A stretch of 64,000 bases of DNA from Scenedesmus sp. ARA3 (Eukaryota; Chlorophyta; Chlorophyceae; Sphaeropleales; Scenedesmaceae): assembly GCA_004335835.1 (NCBI GenBank), contig RWJK01001247.1, positions 28,131-92,130 of the forward strand, written 5' to 3'. Each line of letters starts with the position of its first letter. The stretch's first letter is position 1. This document shows, in pieces, positions 35,498 through 46,642 of this stretch. The position numbers were made by a program, and so were the translations under genes. A model generated the notes under the pieces. The model ran no database searches. It worked only from the letters and a program-made list of their open reading frames with translations, and was not told where the DNA came from.

Positions 35498-38400
35498 TCA
35501 GCGCAGTTCGTTTGGTGTGTGCTTGATGTGTTACAATACCTCACTGTACAGCATGCATGTGACGAGCCATCCCAACGCCTGTGCTGCACGTTTTTTACAC
35601 AAGAGATGGAGGTTCAGGGCGTGCAAACCCAGATTTGCTCGCTCACCCTTGCTCAAGCCTGAGATAAAGTTAAAGCACAGGCCGCATCCAAACATCACAT
35701 ACAGTTTTCAGTGCTCAGGAGGTTTGCAGGCTTCAGAGTATGATCGCTCACCTCTTGTGAAGCCCGCACTGAAGTTAAAGGCCAGGCCGCATCCAAACAT
35801 CACATACAGGTTATAGTGCTCAGGAGGTTTGCAGGCTTCAGAGTATGATCGCTCACCTTTTGTGAAGCCCGCAATGAAGTTGAAGGCCAGGCCGTAGCCG
35901 TAGGCATTGTCCTCGTATATCAGCGCCGTGACGGTTGCGCCACTCTTGCGCACGAGATTGGCCGCAGTCACGCCCTGGAACTTGTCCGAGGGCACCTGCA
36001 AGCGAGAATAACAGAAGAAAATAAGGGGAGCTCCATTTGCATGCTGTGCTGTGCTGTGCTGTGCTGTGCTGTGCTGTGCTGTGCTGTGCTGTGCTGTGCT
36101 GTGCTGTGCTGTGCTGTGCTGTGCTGTGCTGTGCTGTGCTGTGCTGTTCTGTTCTGTTCTGTTCTGTGCTGTGCTGTGCTGTGCTGTGCTGTGCTCGTGC
36201 TGTTGTTTGCTGGGTTACAGCAGCAGCAGGTGTGGCTGGTGGGGTGTGAGTAGTTGTGCCAGGTGCTACGCTTGTGTGCATTGTAGCAACGGCACACACA
36301 TGAGTTGCGCTGGTTTCCAACACACTGCATGGTCTACAACATGAAGCCTAGCTTGCCCCATACACAGCTCCGTGCCATACCTACCGCCCTGAAAAGAAGT
36401 CTTTCTCCGGCAGCAATGGGCTGGTCGATGCGCTAGCATGTTATGTAAATACACTGCATGCTCATAATATGGTAAGCACGTTTTGTGCTGCAGGGATCAT
36501 GAGGACTGACAGGTGTTAGTTTGACTAGGCTGTTGTCATCAGGGTTCAAGTGCATGGTAGTGTGATTTCGCTCTATTAAAGCAGATACAGCTTGGCTTGA
36601 ATGCCAGCTGTTTGATTGTACGGGAGCAACGTTTGTGCATGCGCGTTTCCCTCCCACCCACCCTTGATACTCCATTGATGGGCTGTCATTTGCCTCTGCT
36701 TGACTACATACCACCATGTCAGTACTGTGCGGGATGTGTGCTGTGTGCTGCTCAGCTGAGAATGCTGAGCTGTCACTGCTCTGGCGGCTGCTGTGTGCGC
36801 GGCACACGCGTAGCCTGCCCGCTTCTGGCCCAACCTCACTCATTGCTGGCATGTCTGTTGTTATGTTAAGTCAAGATGGGGATATTGTAACACACCTAAG
36901 GCAATCATGATCCACAGCTGATGCATGTGCATCTCTGTTCCACACGTACCGTCCTGAAGAAGAAGTCTGACAGCGATGGGCTTGTTGATGCGCTTTCTAT
37001 GCTAGGCAACCCGCTGCACAGCCTGCAATATGATGTGGAGCTTCATGTATAAGCAGCTCTGCACCACACGTACCGTCCTGAAGAAGAAGTCTGTCTCTGA
37101 CAGTGATGGGCTAGTTGATGCTGGGCTGATGATTAGCTTTGCTAGGTGACACACTGTATGGTCTACAACATGAAGCCTAGCTGACTGCATACACAGCTCT
37201 GCGTCATACTTGCCGTCTTGAAGAAGGAGGCTGTGTTTGACAGTGGTGGGCTACTGTGCGCGGGCCTTCACATGCAATACACTGCATGGCCTGGAACATC
37301 ATGCCCAGCTTACTGGGTACACAGCTCTGTGCCATACTCACCGTCCGGAAAAAGAAGTCTGTCTCTGACAGTGATGGGCTTGTTGATGCTGGGCTGATGA
37401 TGGGTATCTTGCGCATGTTGGCGATGCCTGCTGCTGCCACCGATGCCCGAGAGCAGATGTCCCCGATCACGCCAACTGCACAGCAGATCAGAACAGATTG
37501 AGGTGTCAAAAGTCAAGTTGTTTTGCAGATGTCTTTGATGACACCGACTGCAGGGAAAACCAGAATAGTTTGCGGGACAGGAACAGGCAGTGGGCCTCAG
37601 CGGGTACATGCCAGCTGCTTGGAAGCAACAGATGATGAGGTGCCTGGTACATGGGCAGGTGATGGTGTGGCGTGACGGTCATGGCTGGACACACTGGAAA
37701 CAAGCACACCAACAACGAGTGCAGCATGTAGCTTCTAGACATCAAAGACAGTTGGGTCGGGGAACTTTAGCAAACAAACAAACACAGATCATGTGTGCCG
37801 TGCTACTCACTTGCTCCCTCAGCAGCAAACTTGCTGACAGCCATGTGGGCCGGAATATCCTCACACTTGCTGTTGATGCATGTGATGTTCACTGCCACAC
37901 CCGGAAGCTCCTTAGGAACTAACTCAGTGACCGCCATCTTCATTGCATTCAGCACGGCAGCTCCAACCAGCTGCTGAGATCCCTCAAAAGGCACCGAGCA
38001 GCCGATGAGGAGCGTCTGCTTTGCATCTTTTTGGGTAAACAGGAACGGCGGCGGTGCTTTTACTGAGGGACCTGCCATTGGCATGGGCGGCGGCTGGCTG
38101 CCGCCGCCGCTGCTGCTGCTGCTGCTGCCAGCTGCTGGTGGCACTGAGGTCACTGGATTCAGCCCAGTAGGGGTAGTTACTGCGCCTGTTGCTGCTGCTG
38201 GCGCTGCCGGTGTCAGCTGCTTGAAAATGCCAGAAGCAGGCGCTGTTGCAAACGCTGGCTTTAGCAGCGGATGTGAAGTCATTTCAGGCGCTGCAGTGGG
38301 TGCTGCTGGCGCTGCTGCCGGCGGGATTCCTGCGGGCGTTGCAACCACTGTTGCTGATGTCGCCCCTGGGTGTTTTGCTGGCACTCCTGCAGGTGCGGCG

Positions 38401-38783
38401 GCTACTGTTGCTGCTGCTGCTGCTCCTGGCTGCGTTGACACCACTGTTGCCACTGCCGCCGCTCCTGGCAGCGTTGGTAGTACTCCAGCAGGTGTGGCAA
38501 CTACTGTTACTGCTGGTGCTCCTGGCTGCATCGCTGGCACTGTACTGACAGGCAAAACAGCTGTGGGGGTGCCTGCAGGTGCTTCCGTGGTGGTTTTTGT
38601 CACAGTTGTAGTGGTGGTGGTTGTGACTGTGGTTGAGCCTGCCAATCCTGTGGCAGCTGCATCTGCTTCTGTGACAGCCATACCACCAGGCACTTGGACT
38701 GTTACTGTTTCCGGGTCCGTAGGCGCCTCTGCTGCTCCAGCAGGATAGGCTGGCAGGCTGGCTCCTGCTGCTGCTGTTGCTGA

Positions 38784-38823
<40 letters not shown>

Positions 38824-39254
38824 GGGAGCTGCGGAAGCTTTACTACTGTTCGAGGTGGCGGGTTGCGCTGTATCAGGATGCCGATTCCAAACAAGTCTGC
38901 TGCATTGGCTGCGTCTGTCTTGCCTGCAGGAACAAGCAGCAACAGGCGCGCAAAGCAACAAGACTAAGGCGTGTGTCGCCGGCATCACAGATGTGAGGAA
39001 ACAGAGCTTTGACAGCTGCTATGTGCGAAATCCGGGAAAGCGAGTCAGTGTCCAGGTTTGCATGCAGCACTGGCAATGTTGCATCTCCTGCAGCATCTCC
39101 GTTGCAGCAGTGCCGTTGCATCATGTTCAAAACGTGTCAGAACGTGCCATAGCTGCTGTAATGCCGTCTACGATGCACGGTGTTCACCTGATGCTGTGCT
39201 AGCTGAGAGGCAGAGCAGAAGTATCACTGCCACTCCCCTGCAGCTGCAGCTGCA

Positions 39255-39287
<33 letters not shown>

Positions 39288-39296
39288 CTTCGCCAT
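34247..39296 (-). CDS. Secreted periplasmic-binding-protein-like (ANF/Leu-binding fold) receptor
   Basis: Exons 39296-39188, 38923-37811, 37475-37342, 35995-35857, 35456-35313, 35055-34732, 34371-34247, giving 695 aa. The N terminus is MAKG, a Ser/Cys run, then a hydrophobic stretch (GVAVILLLCLSASTASG) that reads as a signal peptide. Residues about 60-310 are a Pro/Ala/Thr/Val-rich linker. From about residue 325 a type-1 periplasmic-binding fold follows: LLIGCSVPFEGSQQLVG, VIGDICSRASVAAAGIAN, IISPASTSPSLSETDFFFRT, TALIYEDNAYGYGLAFNF, LPIFGGDALADYM, and the closing VFGDLVPDNQTYVAVKF. These match branched-chain-amino-acid-binding proteins (Peripla_BP_6) and eukaryotic receptor ligand domains. 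No channel, kinase or C-terminal membrane segment is present, so it should be extracellular or lumenal. The ligand is unknown. Introns 3 and 4 carry arrays of exon-edge copies. Confidence 0.87.
35647..35856 (-). repeat. Two tandem copies of the 3' edge of binding-protein exon 4, period 105 bp
   Basis: Copies end at 35752 and 35647; the real exon ends at 35857. The first keeps GLAFNF(S)AGFT(R)G and a GTGAGC donor; the second is decayed. Flanking intron sequence (aacatcacatacag, gtgctcaggaggtt) is repeated too. Confidence 0.9.
36041..36195. repeat. (GTGCT)n pentanucleotide microsatellite with a GTTCT island
   Basis: About 31 pentamer units lie in intron 3 of the binding-protein gene. Units are GTGCT except for four consecutive GTTCT units at 36146-36165. 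Confidence 0.97.
36385..37254 (-). repeat. Four copies of the 3' edge of binding-protein exon 3, each with a consensus-like donor
   Basis: Copies end (minus-strand donor side) at 37214, 37074, 36950 and 36385; the real exon ends at 37342. Donors are GCAAGT, GTACGT, GTACGT and GTAGGT, against GTGAGT for the real exon. The copy at 37074 encodes an unchanged IISPASTSPSLSETDFFFRT and is preceded by an acceptor-like CCTAG. Flanking intron sequence is copied as well. Confidence 0.9.
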
Positions 39297-40147
39297 CCTT
39301 CCTGCAGCCTAACGGCCTGTCCAGGCCTGCAGAGCACACACATATCAATATGAGGCATCTCCGTCACCATTGTGTAAGGCTCACGGCCTGCTATGCTGCA
39401 TGTGCAATTGGTTAGCCGAGGCCAACACCAGACACCGGGATCACCGGACTTGACCTTCCTTGCACGAAACTATGCCGATTAAGCACATTCAATACTGCAT
39501 ACTTTCCGAAACGGCTTGCTAGGAATGTAAGGCCGCATGGCCCCTGCGCGCCAGAAAAGTGGGCAGCTTACCTCGCGAATCACGCAACCGAGCTCCACTA
39601 AAGATAGCCCATAAGATAAACTGTATGACAGTAAGATTGTTCCGCCTCCAAAGAGCCTGTTTCTCCCGGCTTCTTGGCTGGGTGAGGGACTAGCAGTGAC
39701 ACCCGTTGGTGATGCACAATCCTTGCACCTTGCAATGCCTTTAACAGCAGAAGGGTGGTAAGTTTCGTGTTCTGATTCCCCGGTAGCTACAGAAAGCACC
39801 TGTGAAGATTGCCAGCAGAGTCACTTGCCAACCTGACAGCTTGTCAGTGAAGTTGATGTCATGTATGTTGCCGTAAGTTGAGCTCCAATCCAAATCTTTG
39901 CATATGGTTAAGCTGTAATCGCTGTATACTTGCGGAGCCCGTCATTTGGAACACGCATCACACTCACACCAGTGACCAGTTTTGCTTTTAAGCTTCATCA
40001 GCCGTGCACGCAGCAAAGTGGATTGCCTGTCAGAAAACATTCAACGTTTCTATTAATTCAACAGTACTAATGCAGCCTATCGGACAGTTGGGCTGGAGTG
40101 ATCATCGAGCCAGCTGACGGACGCAGCAGCAACTTTTCCGGGCGACG
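39297..40147. promoter_or_regulatory. Divergent intergenic region between two secreted-protein genes
   Basis: About 0.85 kb between outward-facing starts of the binding-protein gene and the modular surface-protein gene. A shared promoter could coordinate two secreted products. No specific element recognised. Confidence 0.35.
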
Positions 40148-40591
40148 ATGCCGCGTCAGAGAACGTTATTAGACGTTTTGGCTCTGCTTCTGCTGCTGGG
40201 TACCCTCGGTGGGTTGGGCCTGATGGCAGCAGTGGCAGCAGCAACCAGCAACGTCTCAGGAGGGGTGCAGCAGCCCATGCATGACTATCCAATATCAATA
40301 CTTTAGCGTATGGTGTTGTAGCTTGCACACGTGCGGCCACACGCTGCTTGCAGCAGTGCTGCTGAGGCTTCAGAACAGCAGAGGAAGGCTGTATCACATG
40401 CAGAGGATTTGATAAGACCAGGGTGATTGGCTGCACCCTGTCCAGGACTAGCAGCTTACAACATGACATTGGTGGCAATAGTGGTGCTGCTGACGTGGAA
40501 TAGCATTCAATGAGGCTAGCCTGACCTGATTCACACTCAACAGCAACTCCCACTGCTGCGACTCTCGCTGCTGCTGCTGCGGCTGCTGCTG

Positions 40592-40637
<46 letters not shown>

Positions 40638-42030
40638 ACCACAGGCAGTGTAGCCGCCCAGCTGCAAATAGGAGCCATCACAGCAAGCGGCACCATAGCA
40701 GCGCGCTACAACTGGGGCATAACCAAAATCCTGTCATCTGGCACTAGCCTGGAGGTGCCCCTGTCAGGCAGCGGCACCGCAAACTATGTTATAACAGTTA
40801 CACGGTCAACGATCGAGCAGCGAGTAGCAGTCAAGGGCGACTTTTCTGTGTCAAACCTCGGCACAGTGGCAGCTACGCCAAACCCCACAGTGACGTTCAG
40901 CACTGCTCCTGGCGGCGCCAGTGCTGTTGCCACTTGCACTCCAGCTGGCGAGCTAGCAGCAGGCGCAACAACACGCTGCAGTTATGAGGCGTCTTGGACA
41001 GACCCATCTGTTGCAGCAGCAGCCAGCGGCACTCTAACTGTAACAGACGTCAGCGGCATAAGCGCGCAGCAGCAGTACAACATCGCCAGCGCTCCAAACA
41101 GTGGCAACTGCGCCACTCTGACTGACACTTTCTCTGGCGGTACACTGACGTCTGCTGCAAATGCACAGAGCATTCAGTACTCGACAAACCTGTCGGGCAT
41201 GCAGATTTGCGAAGCTGCGGACCCCTCTGTGCAGTACACGTACACGGTGACCTTCTCCAAGCTGGATGCCAAGTTTTGCACCACACCTGCCACGGTGAGA
41301 GCAGCAGCAGCAACAGCTGTAGCAACACTGATTGCAGAGCAATGGTCGCACAGCGGCAGCAGCAGCGGCAGCAGCAGCAGCAGCAGAAGCTGCAGCAGCA
41401 GAAGCTGCAGCAGCAGAGAACTGGCTGCCGCCATGTCTGTAGCACGCCTGTTCGTACCACAGAACACCAAAACAGTGCCCTCACTCAAACCCTTGGTCCT
41501 GATGCCTCATGCTGCTGCCGCAGGCCACTAACTTGGCGACGATCACGCCCATCGGTGGCATGTCCCCTCCCCAGACTGACTCCCAGTCATTAACAATCAC
41601 GCTCACGGGCTGCCAGGGCGCAAAGGTGACTGTGGGCAACATCCAGACGATGGTCATCAACAGCTTCAACTGGTGAGTGCAGCAAGCAGTGCTTTATTCA
41701 TTCAAACGGCTTAAATTTCAAAAATCTGTAGCTTGGCTCGTTTTTGAGAACCAAGGTGCCATTCGGCAACATCCAGACGATGGTCATCAACAACGTCAAC
41801 CGGTGAGTGCAGCCAGCTGGGATCTATGCACAAAATCTATGCACCAAACGGTAGTGACAGAAACGACGGCCTCTGCTGCCGCAGACCCTGCTTATGATGT
41901 GTGATGCAGCAGCACAGAGCCCACAGGTAACGCTGCAGTTGGCTGAACCTGTATGCATGTGCCTGCTGCTGCTGCTGCTGCTGCATTACAGGGCCGTGAC
42001 CAAGACTGGCGGTGGCGGCTCACTCACCAC

Positions 42031-42097
<67 letters not shown>

Positions 42098-45000
42098 CAA
42101 TGCAGGGCCGTGACCAAGACCGGCGGCGGAGGCTCACTCACCACGCAGCCCGATCAGGAGCTGAGCATACCCTACACCATCACAGCCACACGCACGCAGC
42201 AGAGCGCTGTAGGCTATGTGGCAGGCACTGTCACTGTGCAGAACACAGCAGCAGTACCCGCCACCATCTCAGCTATCACCGTCATTGTGGCTGGGCAAAC
42301 CCCAGCCACCGTGCCAGTTTCAAACTGCGACACGTCAAACCTGCCGGCCCAAGGATCTGCCAGCTGCAAATTTAACGTTACAAATCCGTCGGCGCCAGCC
42401 GCCGGCAGCGTTACGGCGTCTGTTACAATCATGGGTGCCTCGTCAGCTGCCACGTCACCGGCTGCGAGCTTTGACTACCAAACCGCTACTACGTTTGACC
42501 TGGGCGGTACAGCCACCATAACAGATGTACTGGATATGCAGGGGCTGACTACTGTAGCTGGCAACACTGCAGGGTCTCTGATTAGGTTTGAGCCGGCAGA
42601 TCAGAGGCCCCCGAGCGCCGCTCCGGGGCTGACGCTGGGAGATTCGCGGACGTTTACATACAACATGATTGTGGGGAGGCTGTCGCGCTGCACACAAGCG
42701 ATCACGGTGCGTGCGGCAAAGTGCAACGGAGATGCAAGTGTGTTCCACACAGCTGCAGTGTGTCCATGCTGATTGTGTTGTACAGTGTTCTGTACACAGT
42801 GCTGCATTAGCATTGTCATTGTTGGACTGCTGCTACAAGAATGGTCTAACACGGCCAGCAATGCACCACACGCTGTGCCTTGCCTTACCCTCATCTGTCG
42901 TTGTCCTTGGTGCCTTCTCTCATGCACTTCCTGCTGCTGCTGCTGCTGCTGGCCCGCAGGTCAACAACGTGGCAACATTCACACCCCAGCAGGGCTCGCA
43001 GCAAGGCTCTCTCACCTCATCAGCACAGGCCACCTTCATCATCTCATGCACCTCTTGCTGCTGCTGCTGCTGCTGCTGCTGGCCCCCAGGTCAACAACGT
43101 GGCAACGCTCACACCCCAGCAGAGCTCGCAGCAGGGCTCTCTCACCTCATCAGCACAGGCCACTTTCATTATCTCATGCACCTCTTGCTGCTGCTGCTGC
43201 TGCTGCCGTCTTGCCTCGCAGGTCAACAACGTGGCAACGCTCACGCCCCAGCAGGGCTCGCAGCAGGGCTCTCTCACCTCATCAGCACAGGCCACCTTCA
43301 CTGTGGTGGGCTGCAATGTGCTGCCCACAGTGGGTCTGTCAAACCTGCGGCAGTGGGCTGCGGTGACGTGGAGCTGGCAGATGCAGAAGGTGGCACAGCC
43401 GAGTGCATATCAGCTGCAGCCTGGCCAGGGCGGCAATGCAAACTACCAGGTGCGTGTTTTACTAAGCCCTTTGTTATAGGGTGGTTTGGGTTACGCATTC
43501 TGGTCGGCATTGTTGCTGTGGCACCGGTTGTGGCACGCTTTGTTAGATGTGTTTTGTTGAATACAGCTGTGGCAATCAAACATGCATTGACGAGGTGACG
43601 TGGAGCTGGCAGATGCAGAAGGTGGCGATGCCCAATGCATATCAGCTGCAGCCTGGCCAGGGCGGCAACGCAAACTACCAGGTGCGTATTGCTAAGCACA
43701 ACATGATCTGGGTTATTTGTTACATATCCGGGCTTCACTGCTGTGGCGCTGGTTGCTGCAGCCTGACGCATTCTCTTTCGCATGAGTTTTCTTCAAACAG
43801 GCACGCCATGCAGCACACATGTAGTTGAGGTGGCGCAGTCAGCAATCTGGTCTGATCTGATCTGATCTGATCTGATCTGATCTGATCTGATCTGATCCAA
43901 TCTGATATAAAACAACCTTGGACGTGTGCACTGCAGGTGACGCTGACGCGCTCTCGCACCGGCGGCAACTACTGGCTGTCCGGCACGCTGCGCCTCAACA
44001 ACCCAGCCCCCTACAGCATGTTCATCAGCACAGTAGCTCTCACCAGTACATCAGGCCAGTTTGGCGTGCTACCTCCCAACTGCCTCGGCGGCAGCAACGT
44101 TGGAGCTACAACATCGGGCCTAGTCGGCACCAATGCAAACATTGCCACGGGCCAAATTGGCGGCGGGATCGCCTGGCCGACAACAGGCCTGGGCGGTGTG
44201 TTTGAGTTGCGAGCTGGAGCCCAGATTGATTGCGATTTCAATATCTCAGCAGGTACCGGATCTCCCCCTCAAGGCCAGATCCAGGCAATGGCTACCACAG
44301 CGACTGGCATTATCAGCTCAGCTGGCAATGCGGCATACAGCCCGGATTACCCGATGAACTTCCAGCAAGCCACGCAGCAGTGGGACATCGGCGGCTGCGT
44401 TACTTTTAGTGACACCGCAAGTACCTCAGGGTTTGCAGGAACCTGGATCCCGCAGCTGACTGGGCTGCCGCAGCAGCAGCAGATCTGCGATTCGAAAACA
44501 TGGCAGTATTCGGGCGGGATCACGGCGGTACCGATGACTGGCGCTGTCTGCAACCAGCCTGTTACGGTGAGAGGCGTGCGCAAGTGCCCTATGCATGTGG
44601 TCTTGAGTTGTCTGTGCTTCTTCACTTTCGGTCTCTGTCAAAGTAGCAGATGCTGCCAGCTGCTGCCGCTCAGAGCGCAGCTGTCGTAACAGACCTCTGA
44701 CGGTGTATGATTCAGCGTGCAATGCACCTTGACTTCTTGCTGTGCCTGCATGTTGCACTGCCTGACCCTGCCGACTGCTCTCTGGTTAGCCATTTGCTCG
44801 AGGGCACCGCAGCCTTACATATACTCAGCGGATGTGCAAATTTGTTCTTATACATATTACTTTTTGTCAACCCTGCTGCTTGCAAAACCTTCTCCTGCAG
44901 ATCACCAACAATGCGCAAGCCCTTCCAATAGGAGGTGGCAGCGCAGTAACAGCACAGGCAGCGATCACAGTCATGGCCACAAACTGCCCAGTGGCAAGCC

Positions 45001-46611
45001 CCACACCGGGCCCAGGCCCTAACCCACCTATGCCCCTGCCAAGCCCCTCTCAACCCACCACCCAGCCCGCCATTGCAACGATCAACCCAGGTGTGGCAGC
45101 TGCATCCGCGGGCAACTATGTATGGTCCGTGGGTGTCAGCAACAGCGCAGGCGTGTCGCTGTCAGTCCCGTACGGCGAGACGCGCATCGTGCAGTACACA
45201 GTCACTGCCACACGTACCGAGCCGTCAGCCGCCAACACTGTTACGGGTCAGATCACAGTGGCCAACCCTAACGGCGCCCCGATCACTGTCAGCAGCGTTA
45301 CAATCAACATCGTAACAAGTTCGGCAGCGTCATTGCCGCCTGTGGCTGCCACGTGTCCCTCAGCACTGCCTGCTACCTTGCCATCTGGCGGCAACATTGT
45401 CTGCAGCTTTACTGCATCTGTTAGTAACGCAGATCCTGGGACAGTTACTGCGTCAGTAACCTCGGACCCAGGCAGCAGCAGCTCCTCTCCTGTTCAGTTT
45501 GCATTCCAAGCAGGTGTGGGTGAAAGCTCCAAGGGCGACTGTGCAGTCATCTCTGATGATCTGAGCTCTCCGCAGCTGCAAGCGCTGGGCAACAGCAGCA
45601 GCGTCGTCACGGTGGCTGACAACCGCCCAGCTGGCAACATAATCAAAGTGTGTGATGACGCCTCATACGTGTTTACTGCCACCTTTGGCCCCTTCCCAGA
45701 GACTGCTTGCAGGATCTACCCAGTGAGTCATCTGATCTTTTCTTGCACTGATGCAATGGCTTCAAGTGGCGCCTTGCTGAGGCAGCACACCCTAGGCAAC
45801 TGCACAGCAGCAGCTGCTGCTGTTCACAATGTGCACATGAATATTGTGAGCAAGGAGGCTCTGGGAACAGCGTCCTCTTCCTTCCTAGCCTGCTTTGTAG
45901 CTTTGAGAAGGCAGCAGTCACATGCACATCACGTGCTGGTCTCTGCTCCACTGCACCAGCTCATTGCTCAACTGTGCTGCTGCTGCTGCTGCCGCTGCTG
46001 CTGCTTTGTTGCTGCAGGTGCTGGCCTCCGCCAAAGTGACACCCCTCAACGGTCCTCAGGCCTCCAACCCTCCCACATCTCAAAACCAGCTTAACCTGGA
46101 GGTTGCCAACTGCCCTGGCAAGGTCGCAGCAGCAACAGGCAAGCTGCTGGTCGAGCTGGGGCCTCCGCTTGCTGTTGCCAATGCAACAAACACCTGGAAA
46201 GTCACATCCGCCGCATTGCCTCGTCAGCCGCTAACGGTCAACTACAAGGATGCAGGATCCCTGCAGTTCAACATCAGCTGGGCTAGGGTTTCGACCGTCA
46301 CCGGGTTTCTGTCCGGAAATGTGACAGTTACAAACCCTACAACAGCCCCGATCAACATGTCGGCAGTTACAGTACAGCCGGAAATGACAGGGAGTGCTGG
46401 TTTGAATGGCGGGGCAGTTCCGGAAGTTGCAGCAGCATGTGGATCCATGCAGCTGATGCCAGGAGCTTCCACAACGTGCAGCTATGCTGTCTTTGTAAAC
46501 TCAGGAGGTTCAGGGAAGCTTCAGGCAGAGGCTGCGCTGTCAGATGGCAGTGTGGCTTTGTCATCTGCAACTCTGTTTACCTTTGAGGCTGGCAGCAGCA
46601 CAGGCCCCGGC

Positions 46612-46642
<31 letters not shown>

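Noticed and set aside
36051..36344. Poly-LCCAV protein frames
   Set aside because: They are translation of the (GTGCT)n microsatellite in an intron.
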